Assembly (NCBI GenBank): GCA_046757725.1
Contig: JBHHYU010000004.1
Span: forward strand, 25,174 to 89,173
DNA: 64,000 nt
Reading direction: 5' to 3'
From: JBHHYU01 sp046757725
Lineage (GTDB): Bacteria; Desulfobacterota; Binatia; UBA9968
The notes under the pieces are model-generated. The model was not told the origin of the DNA. It saw only the letters and a program-made list of their open reading frames with translations, and ran no database searches. The translations under genes were made by a program, and so were the position numbers. Below, piece after piece: positions 34,337 through 43,502 of this stretch; the stretch's first letter is position 1, and the number at the start of each line of letters is the position of its first letter.

Positions 34337-35704
34337 GTGGGCTTGGAGATTAGCATAGAGTGGCTCACCTTCCTCTTGTTCGGTTCTCTGGTGATCCTGC
34401 TGATGGCCGGGCTGCCGCTGGCGTTTGTGACGGGTGGGCTCGGGGTCCTCTTCCTGTATCTATTCGGCAACGTAGACATGCTCAACATCCTCCCGTCACG
34501 TATCTTCCCGTTCATGACGGATTATCAGCTTTCGGCTATCCCCCTGTTCATCTTTATGGCTGCAATGCTCGAGCGTGCCGGGGTGATTGAAGAGCTATTC
34601 GACCTGGTCTACAAGGTCCTGGGGGGCATCCGAGGAAGCCTGGCCTCAGCCACGATCATCGCTTCGACTATCCTCGCCGCAATGGTCGGGGTGATCGGGG
34701 CTACCGAGGTGACAATGGGGATCATTGCACTACCGGCTATGCTTAAGCGCAATTACAACCCCGAGCTCGCTTGCGGTTCTATCCTTGCCGGTGGCACTCT
34801 CGGAATCCTCATCCCGCCGTCGATCCTGGCCATCATTTTTGCCGTGGTGGCCCAGCAGTCGGTGGGAGAGCTTTTCATCGGTGCGGTCTTCCCGGGTCTC
34901 TTGCTATCCGGCATGTACATTTTTTACGTGACCATCCGCTGCTATGTGAACCCGTCCATGGGTCCTGCGGTGTTGCCAGAGGAGCGATTGGGCTGGCGCG
35001 AAAAAGTCCGGCTTCTACCGGGGATTGCCGCTCCAGTTTCACTGATCGTGCTGGTACTGGGAGTCATCTTCAGCGGCGTGGCTACACCTGTCGAGGCGGC
35101 GGGCATCGGCACCTTTGGCGCTCTGTTTGTTGCCTCCCTGCACCGGAAGCTGAGCTGGCAGACCATCCAGGATGCCGCGCTTACGACCCTTAAGGCCTCG
35201 GCGATGGTCCTATGGATTATCTTCGGGGCGAGCATTTTCGTTGGTTTTTACATTGTCCAAGGCGGCCAACAGTTTGTTGTCGATACCCTCGTCGGCACGG
35301 GGCTCGGTTCCTACGGTATCCTCCTGATCATGAATGTTGTTCTGGTCGTACTCGGGATGTTTGTAGATTGGGTCGGGATCTTATTCCTGGCGGTGCCCAT
35401 TTTCGTTCCGTTAATGAAAACACTTCCCTGGGACGGGATTTTCGGCCTTCCCGGAGTGGCTCCGAAAGATGTATCGCTCTGGTTCGGCGTCGTCTACATG
35501 GTTAACATGCAGATGTCGTTCCTGAGCCCGCCGTTCGGTTATGCCCTGTTTTACCTCAAGAGCGTGGCCCCGCCCCACATTACCATAGGAACCATCTTCC
35601 GCTCGGCACTCCCTTTTTTGTTGATCCAGGCGTTTGGGCTTTTTGTCTGCGTGCTCTTCCCTGAGATTATCCTCTGGTTGCCGCGAATCGTTTACGGTCG
35701 GTGA
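34337..35704 (+). CDS. dctM: TRAP transporter large permease (DctM)
   Basis: 455 residues with about 12-13 hydrophobic helices. Conserved DctM features are Y-Q-L-S-A-I-P-L-F-I-F-M, G-G-I-R-G-S-L-A-S-A-T-I, G-A-T-E-V-T-M-G and G-T-L-G-I-L-I-P-P-S. It is the ion-coupled transport subunit working with DctQ and DctP. Translation starts at GTG with GAGAGG upstream, three bases after dctQ. C-terminal P-P-F-G-Y-A-L-F-Y-L is also typical. Export direction and ion are inferred from the family (Na+-driven uptake). Confidence 0.93.
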   Translation: MGLEISIEWLTFLLFGSLVILLMAGLPLAFVTGGLGVLFLYLFGNVDMLNILPSRIFPFMTDYQLSAIPLFIFMAAMLERAGVIEELFDLVYKVLGGIRGSLASATIIASTILAAMVGVIGATEVTMGIIALPAMLKRNYNPELACGSILAGGTLGILIPPSILAIIFAVVAQQSVGELFIGAVFPGLLLSGMYIFYVTIRCYVNPSMGPAVLPEERLGWREKVRLLPGIAAPVSLIVLVLGVIFSGVATPVEAAGIGTFGALFVASLHRKLSWQTIQDAALTTLKASAMVLWIIFGASIFVGFYIVQGGQQFVVDTLVGTGLGSYGILLIMNVVLVVLGMFVDWVGILFLAVPIFVPLMKTLPWDGIFGLPGVAPKDVSLWFGVVYMVNMQMSFLSPPFGYALFYLKSVAPPHITIGTIFRSALPFLLIQAFGLFVCVLFPEIILWLPRIVYGR

Positions 35705-35810
35705 GTAAGTCGGAGGGGGCTTGGTAGCCGGGAGATCATCGGCATGAGGATTATCCAAACCGTAATTGCCGACATGTCTGTAGAGAAATCCCGATAGCAG
35801 GTTTTAGCCC

Positions 35811-37262
35811 GTGAAGGATAAGGAGCGGATCGCAAAGGAACTGGTCGGGATCGTTGGGGCGGACGGTGTCATCGTCGATCCCGATGAGCTCAGAGTCTAC
35901 GAGACGGATGGTTTGACCGTCTTTAAGGCGAAGCCGGACATCGTCGTGCTGCCTCGCTCGGCGGAGCGAACGGCTGACGTGGTAAAGGTCTGTCACCGAA
36001 AAAAAATCCCTTTTGTCGTGAGAGGAACGGGAACAGGTCTCTCTGGGGGCGCCCTCCCATTGGACGGGGGCGTCTTGATCGGGCTCAACCGGCTCAATCA
36101 AATCCTGGAGATTGATTATGAGAACCAACGAGCCGTGGTGGAGCCCGGCATGGTGAATGTCTGGCTCTCGAACGCTCTCGCCGACACCGGCTACTACTAC
36201 TCGCCTGACCCGGCCAGCCAGACAGCATGCAGCATTGGCGGGAACGTGGCAGAGAACTCCGGCGGTCCCCGTACGCCGAAGTACGGAGTCACGACAAATC
36301 ATGTTCTTGGCTTGGAGGTGGTCCTCCCCCAGGGTGAGGTCGTCCAACTGGGGGGCAAGACGCTGGATACTCCAGGTTACGATCTCACGGGAATCTTCGT
36401 AGGCTCTGAAGGGACCTTTGGGATCGCCACCAGGGTCATCGTGCGGATCATGCGCAAACCCGGGGCGGTCAAAACCTTGATGGGGGTCTTCGAGACCATT
36501 GAGGACGCTTCCAACACGGTTTCCGGAATTGTCGCACGAGGAATCATCCCTGCGGCGGTTGAGATGATGGACCGGTTGAGCATCGAAGCGGTGGAAAAGG
36601 GAGTGGCGGCAGGCTATCCCCTGGACGCAGGTGCGGTTCTCCTCATTGAACTCGACGGGCCTAAGGAAGAGGTTGAAGCATTAGTCGAACCCGTCATTGA
36701 AATCTGCCGAATTAACCATGTCCGGGAGGTGCGAGTCGCAAAAGATGATGAAGAACGTTTGCTTCTTTGGAAAGGGCGAAAGTCGGCTTTTGCTGCGATG
36801 GGACAGCTCAGCCCGGAGTACTATGTCCAGGACACTGTAATTCCTAGGACCCGGCTTCCTTCGATCATGAAATTTATCAACGAGCTATCAGAGAAATATG
36901 GCCTCCGGGTAGCCAACGTCTTTCACGCAGGTGACGGCAACCTCCATCCCCTCATGCTTTACGATTCTAGAAACGAGGGGGAGCTTCAAATAGCAGAAAA
37001 GATAGGCTCAGAAATCATTCAGGCCTGCATTGAGCAGGGTGGGAGTCTTACTGGTGAACATGGCATCGGCGTGGAGAAAAGGGATTACATGCCGCTAATG
37101 TACACCGGTGATGATCTAGGAGCGATGATGAAGATCAAGAAGGTCTTTAACCCTGATGGCCTCCTCAATCCGGGTAAGATCTTCCCGACAAATAAGCCGG
37201 ACGCAGAGGCTGCACCAGAGAGGCAGAGTGACATTCTGGAAAAAGTACTCGGTCCTCCATAG
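35811..37262 (+). CDS. glcD: FAD-linked 2-hydroxyacid oxidase subunit (GlcD-like)
   Basis: 483 residues of the FAD_binding_4/GlcD family. The FAD-binding half has R-G-T-G-T-G-L-S-G-G-A and A-E-N-S-G-G. The C-terminal half has F-H-A-G-D-G-N-L-H-P and G-E-H-G-I-G-V-E-K, typical active-site segments of glycolate, D-lactate and 2-hydroxyglutarate oxidising flavoproteins. GTG start at 35811 with a weak AGCAGG. glcE follows after nine bases. It begins the three-gene oxidase module immediately after a TRAP transporter, suggesting that the imported acid is its substrate. Confidence 0.9.
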   Translation: MKDKERIAKELVGIVGADGVIVDPDELRVYETDGLTVFKAKPDIVVLPRSAERTADVVKVCHRKKIPFVVRGTGTGLSGGALPLDGGVLIGLNRLNQILEIDYENQRAVVEPGMVNVWLSNALADTGYYYSPDPASQTACSIGGNVAENSGGPRTPKYGVTTNHVLGLEVVLPQGEVVQLGGKTLDTPGYDLTGIFVGSEGTFGIATRVIVRIMRKPGAVKTLMGVFETIEDASNTVSGIVARGIIPAAVEMMDRLSIEAVEKGVAAGYPLDAGAVLLIELDGPKEEVEALVEPVIEICRINHVREVRVAKDDEERLLLWKGRKSAFAAMGQLSPEYYVQDTVIPRTRLPSIMKFINELSEKYGLRVANVFHAGDGNLHPLMLYDSRNEGELQIAEKIGSEIIQACIEQGGSLTGEHGIGVEKRDYMPLMYTGDDLGAMMKIKKVFNPDGLLNPGKIFPTNKPDAEAAPERQSDILEKVLGPP

Positions 37263-37271
37263 GAGGGTCCT

Positions 37272-38630
37272 TTGATCTCCGAAAAAGGTTTGATCCGATG
37301 CTTAGGTGGGCTTGTCGGCGGTGAACACGTGTTTGCCGGCGCTAAGGTTCAGGCTTATGCGGTCGATGAGAAGTTTCCGACAGCTGTTGTAACCCCGGGC
37401 TCGGTAGAGGAGGTCTCCGCGGTGATGGGGTTTGCGTCGGGCGAAGGACTGAAGGTCGCTCCTTGGGGAAGTGGAACGAAAATGGCGTTTGGCGGCGTCC
37501 CCGAGCGGCTCGATCTCGTCATCAGCCTTTCACGCCTGACCGGTGTAGTAGATAACGAGCCGGCGGATATGACCGCTACCTTTCAGGCGGGAACATTGCT
37601 GAGGGAGGCCCAGGCGAGGTTAGGTCAAACCGGCCAGTTTATTGCCCTGGACCCCCCCCATTCACAACTGGCTACGATCGGTGGCATCCTGGCAACCAAC
37701 TCGAGCGGTCCGCGAAGGCTGCGTTTCGGCTCCTCCCGAGATCTCTTGATTGCCATCCGCGTCGTTCACGCTGATGGCACGGTAACCAAAGGTGGGGCGA
37801 AAGTGGTCAAAAATGTTACGGGTTACGATATCAACAAACTCTATCTAGGATCCCTCGGGACCTTGGGGATCATTGTCGAGGCAACCTTCAGACTTTTCCC
37901 TGTGCTTGCTGTTGAAAAAACGTTTCTCGCTCCCTTTGCTTCAGTCGAAGAGGTTGGGGGGGTCGTCGCCAAGATCCTAAACTCGCCGTTGGTCCCATCG
38001 GCCATCGAGCTTTTTAATCCAGAGGCTTCGCAACAACTTTGCGGCGAGACCCGGATACCGTGGCCTGAGGATAATTATGGCCTGGCCGTTGCCATAGGAA
38101 GTGTTCGCCGTGAAGCAGTCGATGCTCAGCTTGAGGCGGCGGGCCGCTATATTGGCGAGGCGGTCAGCCATGACAAGTGCATCTTGGAGGGCGAAACTCA
38201 TGACGTGTTCTGGCAGCTAACACGTGACTTTGCCATTCATAGAAATCTCCAAGCAATCCTTAAGGCAAGCGTCCTTTTCACTAAGGTAGCCGACGCAGTA
38301 AAGTTGGGAGACGAGATAGCTAAAAAGCAGGGCATGAGGATTGGAATTATATCTGAGGCGGGATCGGGAATTATCCGGTACTATCTCTCTGGTAGGAATG
38401 TTGCTCCCGAGAAATTCCACCGGGGGGTGGTGGAAGCAGTGAAGCAGCTTAGACAGTTTGCCGTAGCGGCCGATGGAAGCCTTGTTGTTTTGGAAGCACC
38501 GCCCGAAACGAAGCGGGAAGTAGATATCTGGGGGGCCGTAGGGAATGCCCTTCCTTTAATGAAAGGGCTGAAGGAGCAGTTCGATCCGGAGAGAATCTTA
38601 AATCCGGGAAGGTTCGTCGGAGGCATTTAG
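37272..38630 (+). CDS. glcE: FAD-binding oxidase subunit (GlcE-like)
   Basis: 452 residues, longer than E. coli GlcE (about 350) because it keeps a fuller C-terminal domain. FAD contacts include W-G-S-G-T-K and G-G-I-L-A-T-N-S-S-G. K-N-V-T-G-Y-D-I-N-K-L is a characteristic GlcE string. The segment ends in E-R-I-L-N-P-G-R-F. In the glycolate oxidase complex GlcE works with GlcD and GlcF. The start is TTG at 37272 with AGGAGGG six bases upstream, and no ATG or GTG fits as well. Same transcript as glcD. Confidence 0.9.
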   Translation: MISEKGLIRCLGGLVGGEHVFAGAKVQAYAVDEKFPTAVVTPGSVEEVSAVMGFASGEGLKVAPWGSGTKMAFGGVPERLDLVISLSRLTGVVDNEPADMTATFQAGTLLREAQARLGQTGQFIALDPPHSQLATIGGILATNSSGPRRLRFGSSRDLLIAIRVVHADGTVTKGGAKVVKNVTGYDINKLYLGSLGTLGIIVEATFRLFPVLAVEKTFLAPFASVEEVGGVVAKILNSPLVPSAIELFNPEASQQLCGETRIPWPEDNYGLAVAIGSVRREAVDAQLEAAGRYIGEAVSHDKCILEGETHDVFWQLTRDFAIHRNLQAILKASVLFTKVADAVKLGDEIAKKQGMRIGIISEAGSGIIRYYLSGRNVAPEKFHRGVVEAVKQLRQFAVAADGSLVVLEAPPETKREVDIWGAVGNALPLMKGLKEQFDPERILNPGRFVGGI

Positions 38631-38676
38631 CCCAGATCATTCACCGTTGTAGGAAATTACGTGAACAAAATTTATC

Positions 38677-38701
38677 GCGCCAAGGCGCCAAGAGCGCAAA
38701 G
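38677..38701. repeat. Three tandem copies of an 8-base unit
   Basis: GCGCCAAG, GCGCCAAG and then GCGCAAAG after one spacer base, in the 159-base gap between glcE and glcF, followed by a GAAAAA/TTTTTC palindrome (38701-38714). Similar CGCCAAGG/CGCAAAG strings recur between genes in many uncultured bacterial genomes, to my memory. Confidence 0.6.
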
Positions 38702-38789
38702 AAAAAACTTTTTCTATTTCTCCGAACTTGGTGTCCTTTACCGTAAGCCTAAATCCATTTGAAAATTTCGAATATCTTTGGTTAGTGTT

Positions 38790-40121
38790 ATGAGTTTTCA
38801 GACGGAACCGGACAAGATCGTTAGAGGCGCCTTCAATCGGCTCAATCAGGCGGTTCCCGAACTTTACCTCGATTGTGTCCACTGCGGTTTTTGTCTCCCC
38901 ACCTGCCCCACCTATGTCATACTCGGCAACGAGATGGATAGCCCAAGGGGGAGGATTCACCTTATTCGTTCCGCTTCCGAGGGAAGGATCGGCATCACTG
39001 ACAACTTTGTTAAGCACATGGATCTTTGCCTTCTCTGTCGGAACTGTGAAACAGTGTGTCCCTCGGGCGTCAAATTTGGCTTTCTCATGGAGGCGGCCAG
39101 AGGCCAAGTCCAGCGGCACTATGAATATTCCCCAGCCGATCGGTGGTTCCGAGATTTTATCCTCTATACTTTCACCGACGTCGACCGCTTAAGCGTCATG
39201 AGCGGTCTGCTCCGCTTCTACCAGGGGTCTGGTCTCCAGAAACTGGTCAGAGGCTCAGGGATTCTGACGCTCTTCGGCCGTCTCGGGAAGATGGAGGCTC
39301 TCCTGCCGTCCGTTCCTGATCAGCGTCTGCGCAAGGAGCTGCCTGAGGTGATGCCAGCGAAAGGCAAGAAACGAGGGCGGGCGGGATTCCTTATCGGCTG
39401 CGTCCAGCGTTTTTTCTTCCCTCATGTGAATGGCGCGACGGCTCGGGTCTTGAGCGAGAACGGTTACGAGGTGGTGATGCCGAAGGGACAAGGGTGCTGC
39501 GGCTCTTTTTTTGTGCACGAAGGGGAGAGGGAGCGGGGTAAGAAGCTAGCGAGGAAGACCATCGACGCGTTTGACCAAGCTGGCGTGGACTTCATTGTGG
39601 TCAATGCGGCGGGATGCGGCTCGGTCATGAAGGAGTACTGGGAACTGCTCCGTAGTGACCCGGCCTATGGCAAAAAGGCTGAGGCCTTCAGCAAGAAGGT
39701 CCGAGATGTTTCACAAGTTCTGGCTGAGGTTCCCTTTGCAGCTCAGCTAAAGAAGCTCAACCTGGTAGTCACCTATCATGACGCTTGCCATCTCGCCCAC
39801 GGCCAGAGGATCAGGCACGAACCCAGGGCGATTCTGAAGGCAATTCCCGGGGTTCGGTTTGTTGAACTTAAAGAATCGGACTTCTGTTGCGGAAGTGCGG
39901 GGGTCTACAATCTCCTTCATCCTGACCTGGCACAGCAGTTTCTGGATCGCAAGATCGAACGAATCAAGGAGACAGGGGCTCAGGTTGTAGTGAGCGGAAA
40001 CCCAGGCTGCTCCCTTCAAATCGAGAAGGGGTTAAAGGCACAGGGGCTCAAAATTCGGGTTGTTCATCCCGCCGAGCTCCTGGACTGGTCCTATCGGGGC
40101 ATGGAGCCCAACGATGTTTAA
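38790..40121 (+). CDS. glcF: Iron-sulfur subunit of the oxidase (GlcF-like)
   Basis: 443 residues from the ATG at 38790. Two [4Fe-4S] ferredoxin motifs come first (C-V-H-C-G-F-C-x3-C-P and C-L-L-C-R-N-C-x3-C-P). Two CCG domains follow, with G-Q-G-C-C-G-S-F and D-F-C-C-G-S-A-G as the second halves of each pair, as in GlcF, GlpC and HdrB. It passes electrons from the FAD subunits to the membrane quinone pool. A 159-base gap separates it from glcE, larger than elsewhere in the operon, and it ends overlapping the next small gene by eight bases. Confidence 0.9.
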   Translation: MSFQTEPDKIVRGAFNRLNQAVPELYLDCVHCGFCLPTCPTYVILGNEMDSPRGRIHLIRSASEGRIGITDNFVKHMDLCLLCRNCETVCPSGVKFGFLMEAARGQVQRHYEYSPADRWFRDFILYTFTDVDRLSVMSGLLRFYQGSGLQKLVRGSGILTLFGRLGKMEALLPSVPDQRLRKELPEVMPAKGKKRGRAGFLIGCVQRFFFPHVNGATARVLSENGYEVVMPKGQGCCGSFFVHEGERERGKKLARKTIDAFDQAGVDFIVVNAAGCGSVMKEYWELLRSDPAYGKKAEAFSKKVRDVSQVLAEVPFAAQLKKLNLVVTYHDACHLAHGQRIRHEPRAILKAIPGVRFVELKESDFCCGSAGVYNLLHPDLAQQFLDRKIERIKETGAQVVVSGNPGCSLQIEKGLKAQGLKIRVVHPAELLDWSYRGMEPNDV

Positions 40122-40392
40122 GGAGATTGATCTCTCTCGGGCTGTACCCCCAAATGCGGTGGCCGTCAGATTTAGGTACGAGATTACCGGCTCTGACAAG
40201 GATGTTTTGCTTGCTGCCAAAGTGGCGGATAATGCCGCCGGCCACCATCCGACCCTTCTGACCGGAAGATCGGGAGAGATTACCGTTCGCTTTAGGACTG
40301 CCCAAAAGCTTTACTACAGTCTTCAAGAGGCAGACCTACACCTGAACCTGTGGATCGTTCAGGTTCAAGAGCTCGGAAAACATGCGTGTTAA
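40114..40392 (+). CDS. Small unknown protein overlapping glcF
   Basis: 92 residues starting at an ATG eight bases before the end of glcF, so translation is probably coupled. No signal peptide. Strand-rich in pattern with a central G-H-H-P-T and a C-terminal Cys. No domain recognised. Its position suggests an accessory protein of the oxidase, on context alone. It could also be a chance frame, though the composition looks protein-like. Confidence 0.55.
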   Translation: MFKEIDLSRAVPPNAVAVRFRYEITGSDKDVLLAAKVADNAAGHHPTLLTGRSGEITVRFRTAQKLYYSLQEADLHLNLWIVQVQELGKHAC

Positions 40393-40447
40393 ATTGTGCC
40401 CTTCGGAAAACGGGGAGCTCTATTTTAATACGGCCTGTTCAAAGACT

Positions 40448-41668
40448 CTAAATAACTTTGGCTTGCCGGAAAGTCGCGATGGCTGCGGCATCATAACCCA
40501 GCTCGTTTAAGATTTCCTCGCTGTGCTGTCCGGCGCTGGGGACCGGGTCCGTGCGTTGGGGCATCTCCGCCAGATTCATGGGGTGGTTGAGCATTTGGAA
40601 AGGATGACCGTTGACCTCCACCGCAGACCAGTGGGCTCTGGCCCGCAGTTGCGGATGGGCAGCCAGCCCGCTGATGTCGTTAACATCGCCCCAGGCGATC
40701 TCTGCCGTTTTGAGGCGTTCGATTAGGGTTGAGCGGGTAAAACCGTTAAAAATTCCTTCGATGATCGGCTCCAGCGTTTCGCGGTGGGCCAACCGCTCCT
40801 CGTTACGGGCAAAACGGGAGTCCTTAGCTAGCGCTGGGTGTTCAAGAACCAGCTCACAGAAGCGCAGCCATTCCCGCTCGTTCTGAATGGCTAGGTTGAG
40901 GTACTGGCCATCGCCGCAGCGATAGGGGCCATACGGGACAATCAAGCTGTGACGCATGCCGGTTCGGGCCAAGCACTGCCCGGTCCCCAGATAGTAATAA
41001 AGTGGTGATCCCATCCATTCGGCAGCCGACTCTAGCAGGGAGATATCAATGCTAGTCCCTTGACCGGTGTTTCGGCGCCCTACTAAAGCACCTAAAGTGG
41101 CCATCGCTGCATACATGCCAGCGGAGATGTCACATAACGAAACTCCGACTTTGGCCGGTTCTTGGGGGCTTCCTGTTGCTGCGAGCAGACCGCTTTCCCC
41201 CTGCAGGAGCAGGTCATATGCCTTGCGATCCCGATAGGGTCCGCCATCACCGTAGCCAGAGATGGTGCAGTAGATCAGTCGAGGCCGGTTGGCCTGCACG
41301 ACCTCCTTAGACAATCCGCCCCGCTGGAGAGCGGCTAGGGTCAGGTTGGTGATAAAAACGTCGGTGCCGTCCAATAGTTTCTGCAAGATCTCTGTACCAG
41401 CAGGCTGTTTGAAATCCAGGGCGAGACTGCGCTTAGCTCGGTTTAGCCATGTAAAGTAAGAGCTGAGACCGTGCACGCTGCTATCGTAGCGGCGTGCGAA
41501 GTCTCCTTCACCGGGTCGCTCAATCTTAATCACATCGGCGCCCAGGTCAGCCAGATGACGCGAGGCAAGAGGAGCTGCTACAGCTTGCTCCAGGGCAATG
41601 ACTCTGATGCCGGTTAGGGGGTAGGACTGGGTTTCCTTTTTCCCTACGGACGCGTGAAAATCTTTCAT
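40448..41668 (-). CDS. Class III CoA-transferase (CaiB/BaiF family)
   Basis: 406 residues. The catalytic Asp is D152 in R-K-A-Y-D-L-L-L-Q-G-E-S-G-L, the classical position. Other signatures are G-I-R-V-I-A-L-E-Q near the N-terminus, R-H-L-A-D-L-G-A-D-V-I-K-I-E and N-R-A-K-R-S-L-A-L-D. It moves CoA between a thioester and a free acid such as succinate, mesaconate or formyl type. The ATG at 41668 has AAGGGGAAG upstream and is preferred to one at 41695. Divergent from the MmgE/PrpD gene with a shared 167-base promoter region, which suggests a joint pathway. Confidence 0.9.
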   Translation of the reverse strand: MKDFHASVGKKETQSYPLTGIRVIALEQAVAAPLASRHLADLGADVIKIERPGEGDFARRYDSSVHGLSSYFTWLNRAKRSLALDFKQPAGTEILQKLLDGTDVFITNLTLAALQRGGLSKEVVQANRPRLIYCTISGYGDGGPYRDRKAYDLLLQGESGLLAATGSPQEPAKVGVSLCDISAGMYAAMATLGALVGRRNTGQGTSIDISLLESAAEWMGSPLYYYLGTGQCLARTGMRHSLIVPYGPYRCGDGQYLNLAIQNEREWLRFCELVLEHPALAKDSRFARNEERLAHRETLEPIIEGIFNGFTRSTLIERLKTAEIAWGDVNDISGLAAHPQLRARAHWSAVEVNGHPFQMLNHPMNLAEMPQRTDPVPSAGQHSEEILNELGYDAAAIATFRQAKVI

Positions 41669-41835
41669 GTCTTCCCCTTCACGGTACCCGGGCAACTGAA
41701 ACCTCGTTCTCTGTTAAAACAGCGAGGCCTAAAAGCCGTGGACCCGTATAGCCATTATATACTAGAATTCTACCTGGTTGTGCTAATGGAAACGATGCTG
41801 GTAAGGCGGTATTTTATAAGGGGAGGGTTCCCTCC
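41669..41835. promoter_or_regulatory. Divergent promoter region, CoA-transferase and MmgE/PrpD
   Basis: A perfect TATAAT on the minus strand (ATTATA at 41754-41759) faces the CoA-transferase gene, though no good -35 is present. An overlapping TATACT on the plus strand is a candidate -10 for the MmgE/PrpD gene. The lack of -35 boxes may mean activator dependence. Confidence 0.35.
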
Positions 41836-43218
41836 ATGTTTGAACGTTCTCTCACGGAACGTGTGTCGAGCTGGCTCATAGGGTGGCGCGATGCGGGGTT
41901 ACCGGTTGATGTATTAGAGGTTGCTCGAGTGTATATGCTCGATTGGTTGGGGTCGGCACTGGCCGGCTTAGCCACGGTGCCGGGTGCCAAGCTGCGCGAT
42001 TACGGACGAGTACAACCACCCGGGCAGGCCACGCTGGTTGGGCTTGAGCTGGGTCGTTCAGCAGAGGTCGCGGCACTCGTGAACGGAGGACTTTCCCACA
42101 TCGTGGAGATGGACGACCTGGACAATGGGTCTGTGCTGCACCCGGGGGCGGTGATTATTCCTGCAGCGCTTGCGGTAGCCGAACGCGAGCATTGCAGCGG
42201 CAAGAACTTCCTTTCCGCAGTGGTCGCCGGATACGAGGTGGCCATTCGGGTGGGTGAGGCGGTCGGGAAGCGACACTACCATTACTTCCACAATACGGCC
42301 ACGTGTGGTGTCTTTGGGGCGGCAGCTGCCGTTGGCTGGCTACTCGGACTGACGGAGGCGCAATGCGTGTGGGCACTTGGCAATGCTGGTACTCAGGCGG
42401 CGGGGCTCTGGGAGTTCAACACGGACGGTGATATGAGCAAGCACCTGCACGCCGGCCGAGCTGCATCGAACGGGGTACTGGCTGCTGACCTGGCGAGGCT
42501 TGGTTTCACCGGTGCACGGCGCATTCTGGAAGGTCCGCGGGGATTTTTCGCCGCAACGGCGCCTGGAGCCGACCCCGGGACGTTCTCAAAATACTGGAAC
42601 CGTCAAGAACAAGTGCCGGTCTTCAAGATCGGCGGTGTATCGATCAAGCCCCATGCCTCCTGCCGTCACACCCATCCAGCGATTGATGCAGCCCTTGCCC
42701 TCCGAGCGCAACTCCCCCGGGGTGACTCGGATGCGCCATCCGTGTCTCATATCACACAGGTTCACGTTGGAACCTATGGGGCTGCGCTGGATTTGTGTGA
42801 TAATCCGCAGCCGCGGACCCCCTATGCCGCCAAGTTTAGCCTGCACTATTGTGTAGCTGCCGCACTGAGCCGAGGTCATGTTGGGGTTACGGACTTTACA
42901 CCACAGGCCATTGCCGATCCTACCGTGTGCAGCCTGCTGCCACGCATCTGCACTGCCCTGGAGCCTCAGTTGGAGGCTCGTTACCCTGCAGAGTGGCCCG
43001 CGGCGGTCAGTGTCATCTTGGGGAATGGCGACAAGCTGAACGCTGTCGTGAACCATCCGAAAGGTGACCCGGAAAATCCTCTTACTCCCCAGGAGCTCAC
43101 CGACAAGTTCCGTGACCTTGCGACTTACGGCGGGTACGGCGCTCAAGCGGAGAACCTGATGAAGTGGGTTGCCTCGCTTAAAACGAATCGCCCGATTGCC
43201 TACGGGTCCGTATCCTAA
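41836..43218 (+). CDS. MmgE/PrpD-family dehydratase or decarboxylase-like protein
   Basis: 460 residues of the 2-methylcitrate dehydratase/cis-aconitate decarboxylase family. Conserved blocks are L-D-W-L-G-S-A-L-A near the N-terminus, E-M-D-D-L-D, H-P-G-A-V-I-I-P-A-A-L-A, and K-P-H-A-S-C-R-H-T-H-P-A-I-D in the active region. It probably handles a di- or tricarboxylic acid. No prpB or prpC is nearby, so classical propionate degradation is not indicated. GGGAGGG lies seven bases before the ATG. Paired divergently with the CoA-transferase. Confidence 0.9.
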   Translation: MFERSLTERVSSWLIGWRDAGLPVDVLEVARVYMLDWLGSALAGLATVPGAKLRDYGRVQPPGQATLVGLELGRSAEVAALVNGGLSHIVEMDDLDNGSVLHPGAVIIPAALAVAEREHCSGKNFLSAVVAGYEVAIRVGEAVGKRHYHYFHNTATCGVFGAAAAVGWLLGLTEAQCVWALGNAGTQAAGLWEFNTDGDMSKHLHAGRAASNGVLAADLARLGFTGARRILEGPRGFFAATAPGADPGTFSKYWNRQEQVPVFKIGGVSIKPHASCRHTHPAIDAALALRAQLPRGDSDAPSVSHITQVHVGTYGAALDLCDNPQPRTPYAAKFSLHYCVAAALSRGHVGVTDFTPQAIADPTVCSLLPRICTALEPQLEARYPAEWPAAVSVILGNGDKLNAVVNHPKGDPENPLTPQELTDKFRDLATYGGYGAQAENLMKWVASLKTNRPIAYGSVS

Positions 43219-43220
43219 TC

Positions 43221-43239
43221 CTCTCCTTTTGAAGAAGAG
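43221..43239 (+). terminator. Stop-proximal hairpin after MmgE/PrpD gene
   Basis: Arms CTCTCCTT (43221-43228) and AAGAAGAG (43232-43239) with one mismatch and a TTG loop, two bases after the TAA stop. No T-run, so termination is uncertain. Confidence 0.35.
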
Positions 43240-43502
43240 AGCTGAGGTCGGGAGAGCCCCTATCATTTGGCCTGACTGACCTATTCCCGCTATAGAGGTG
43301 TCCAGTTTTATCCCTGCCTCTTCTAAGGGTAACACCGTTAAAGCTTCCGGGTCTCTGCAGGCGGGCGGATATTCCTGTTTGACAAGAGGAAAACGATGTT
43401 GATTAAAGTCACTAAGCAGTTTATTAGTAGGTAGTCATTTGGCGGTTGGTGGTGGTAGCGCATTGAAAAGAAGTTGGCCGAGACCTGATCAAAGGACATC
43501 CA

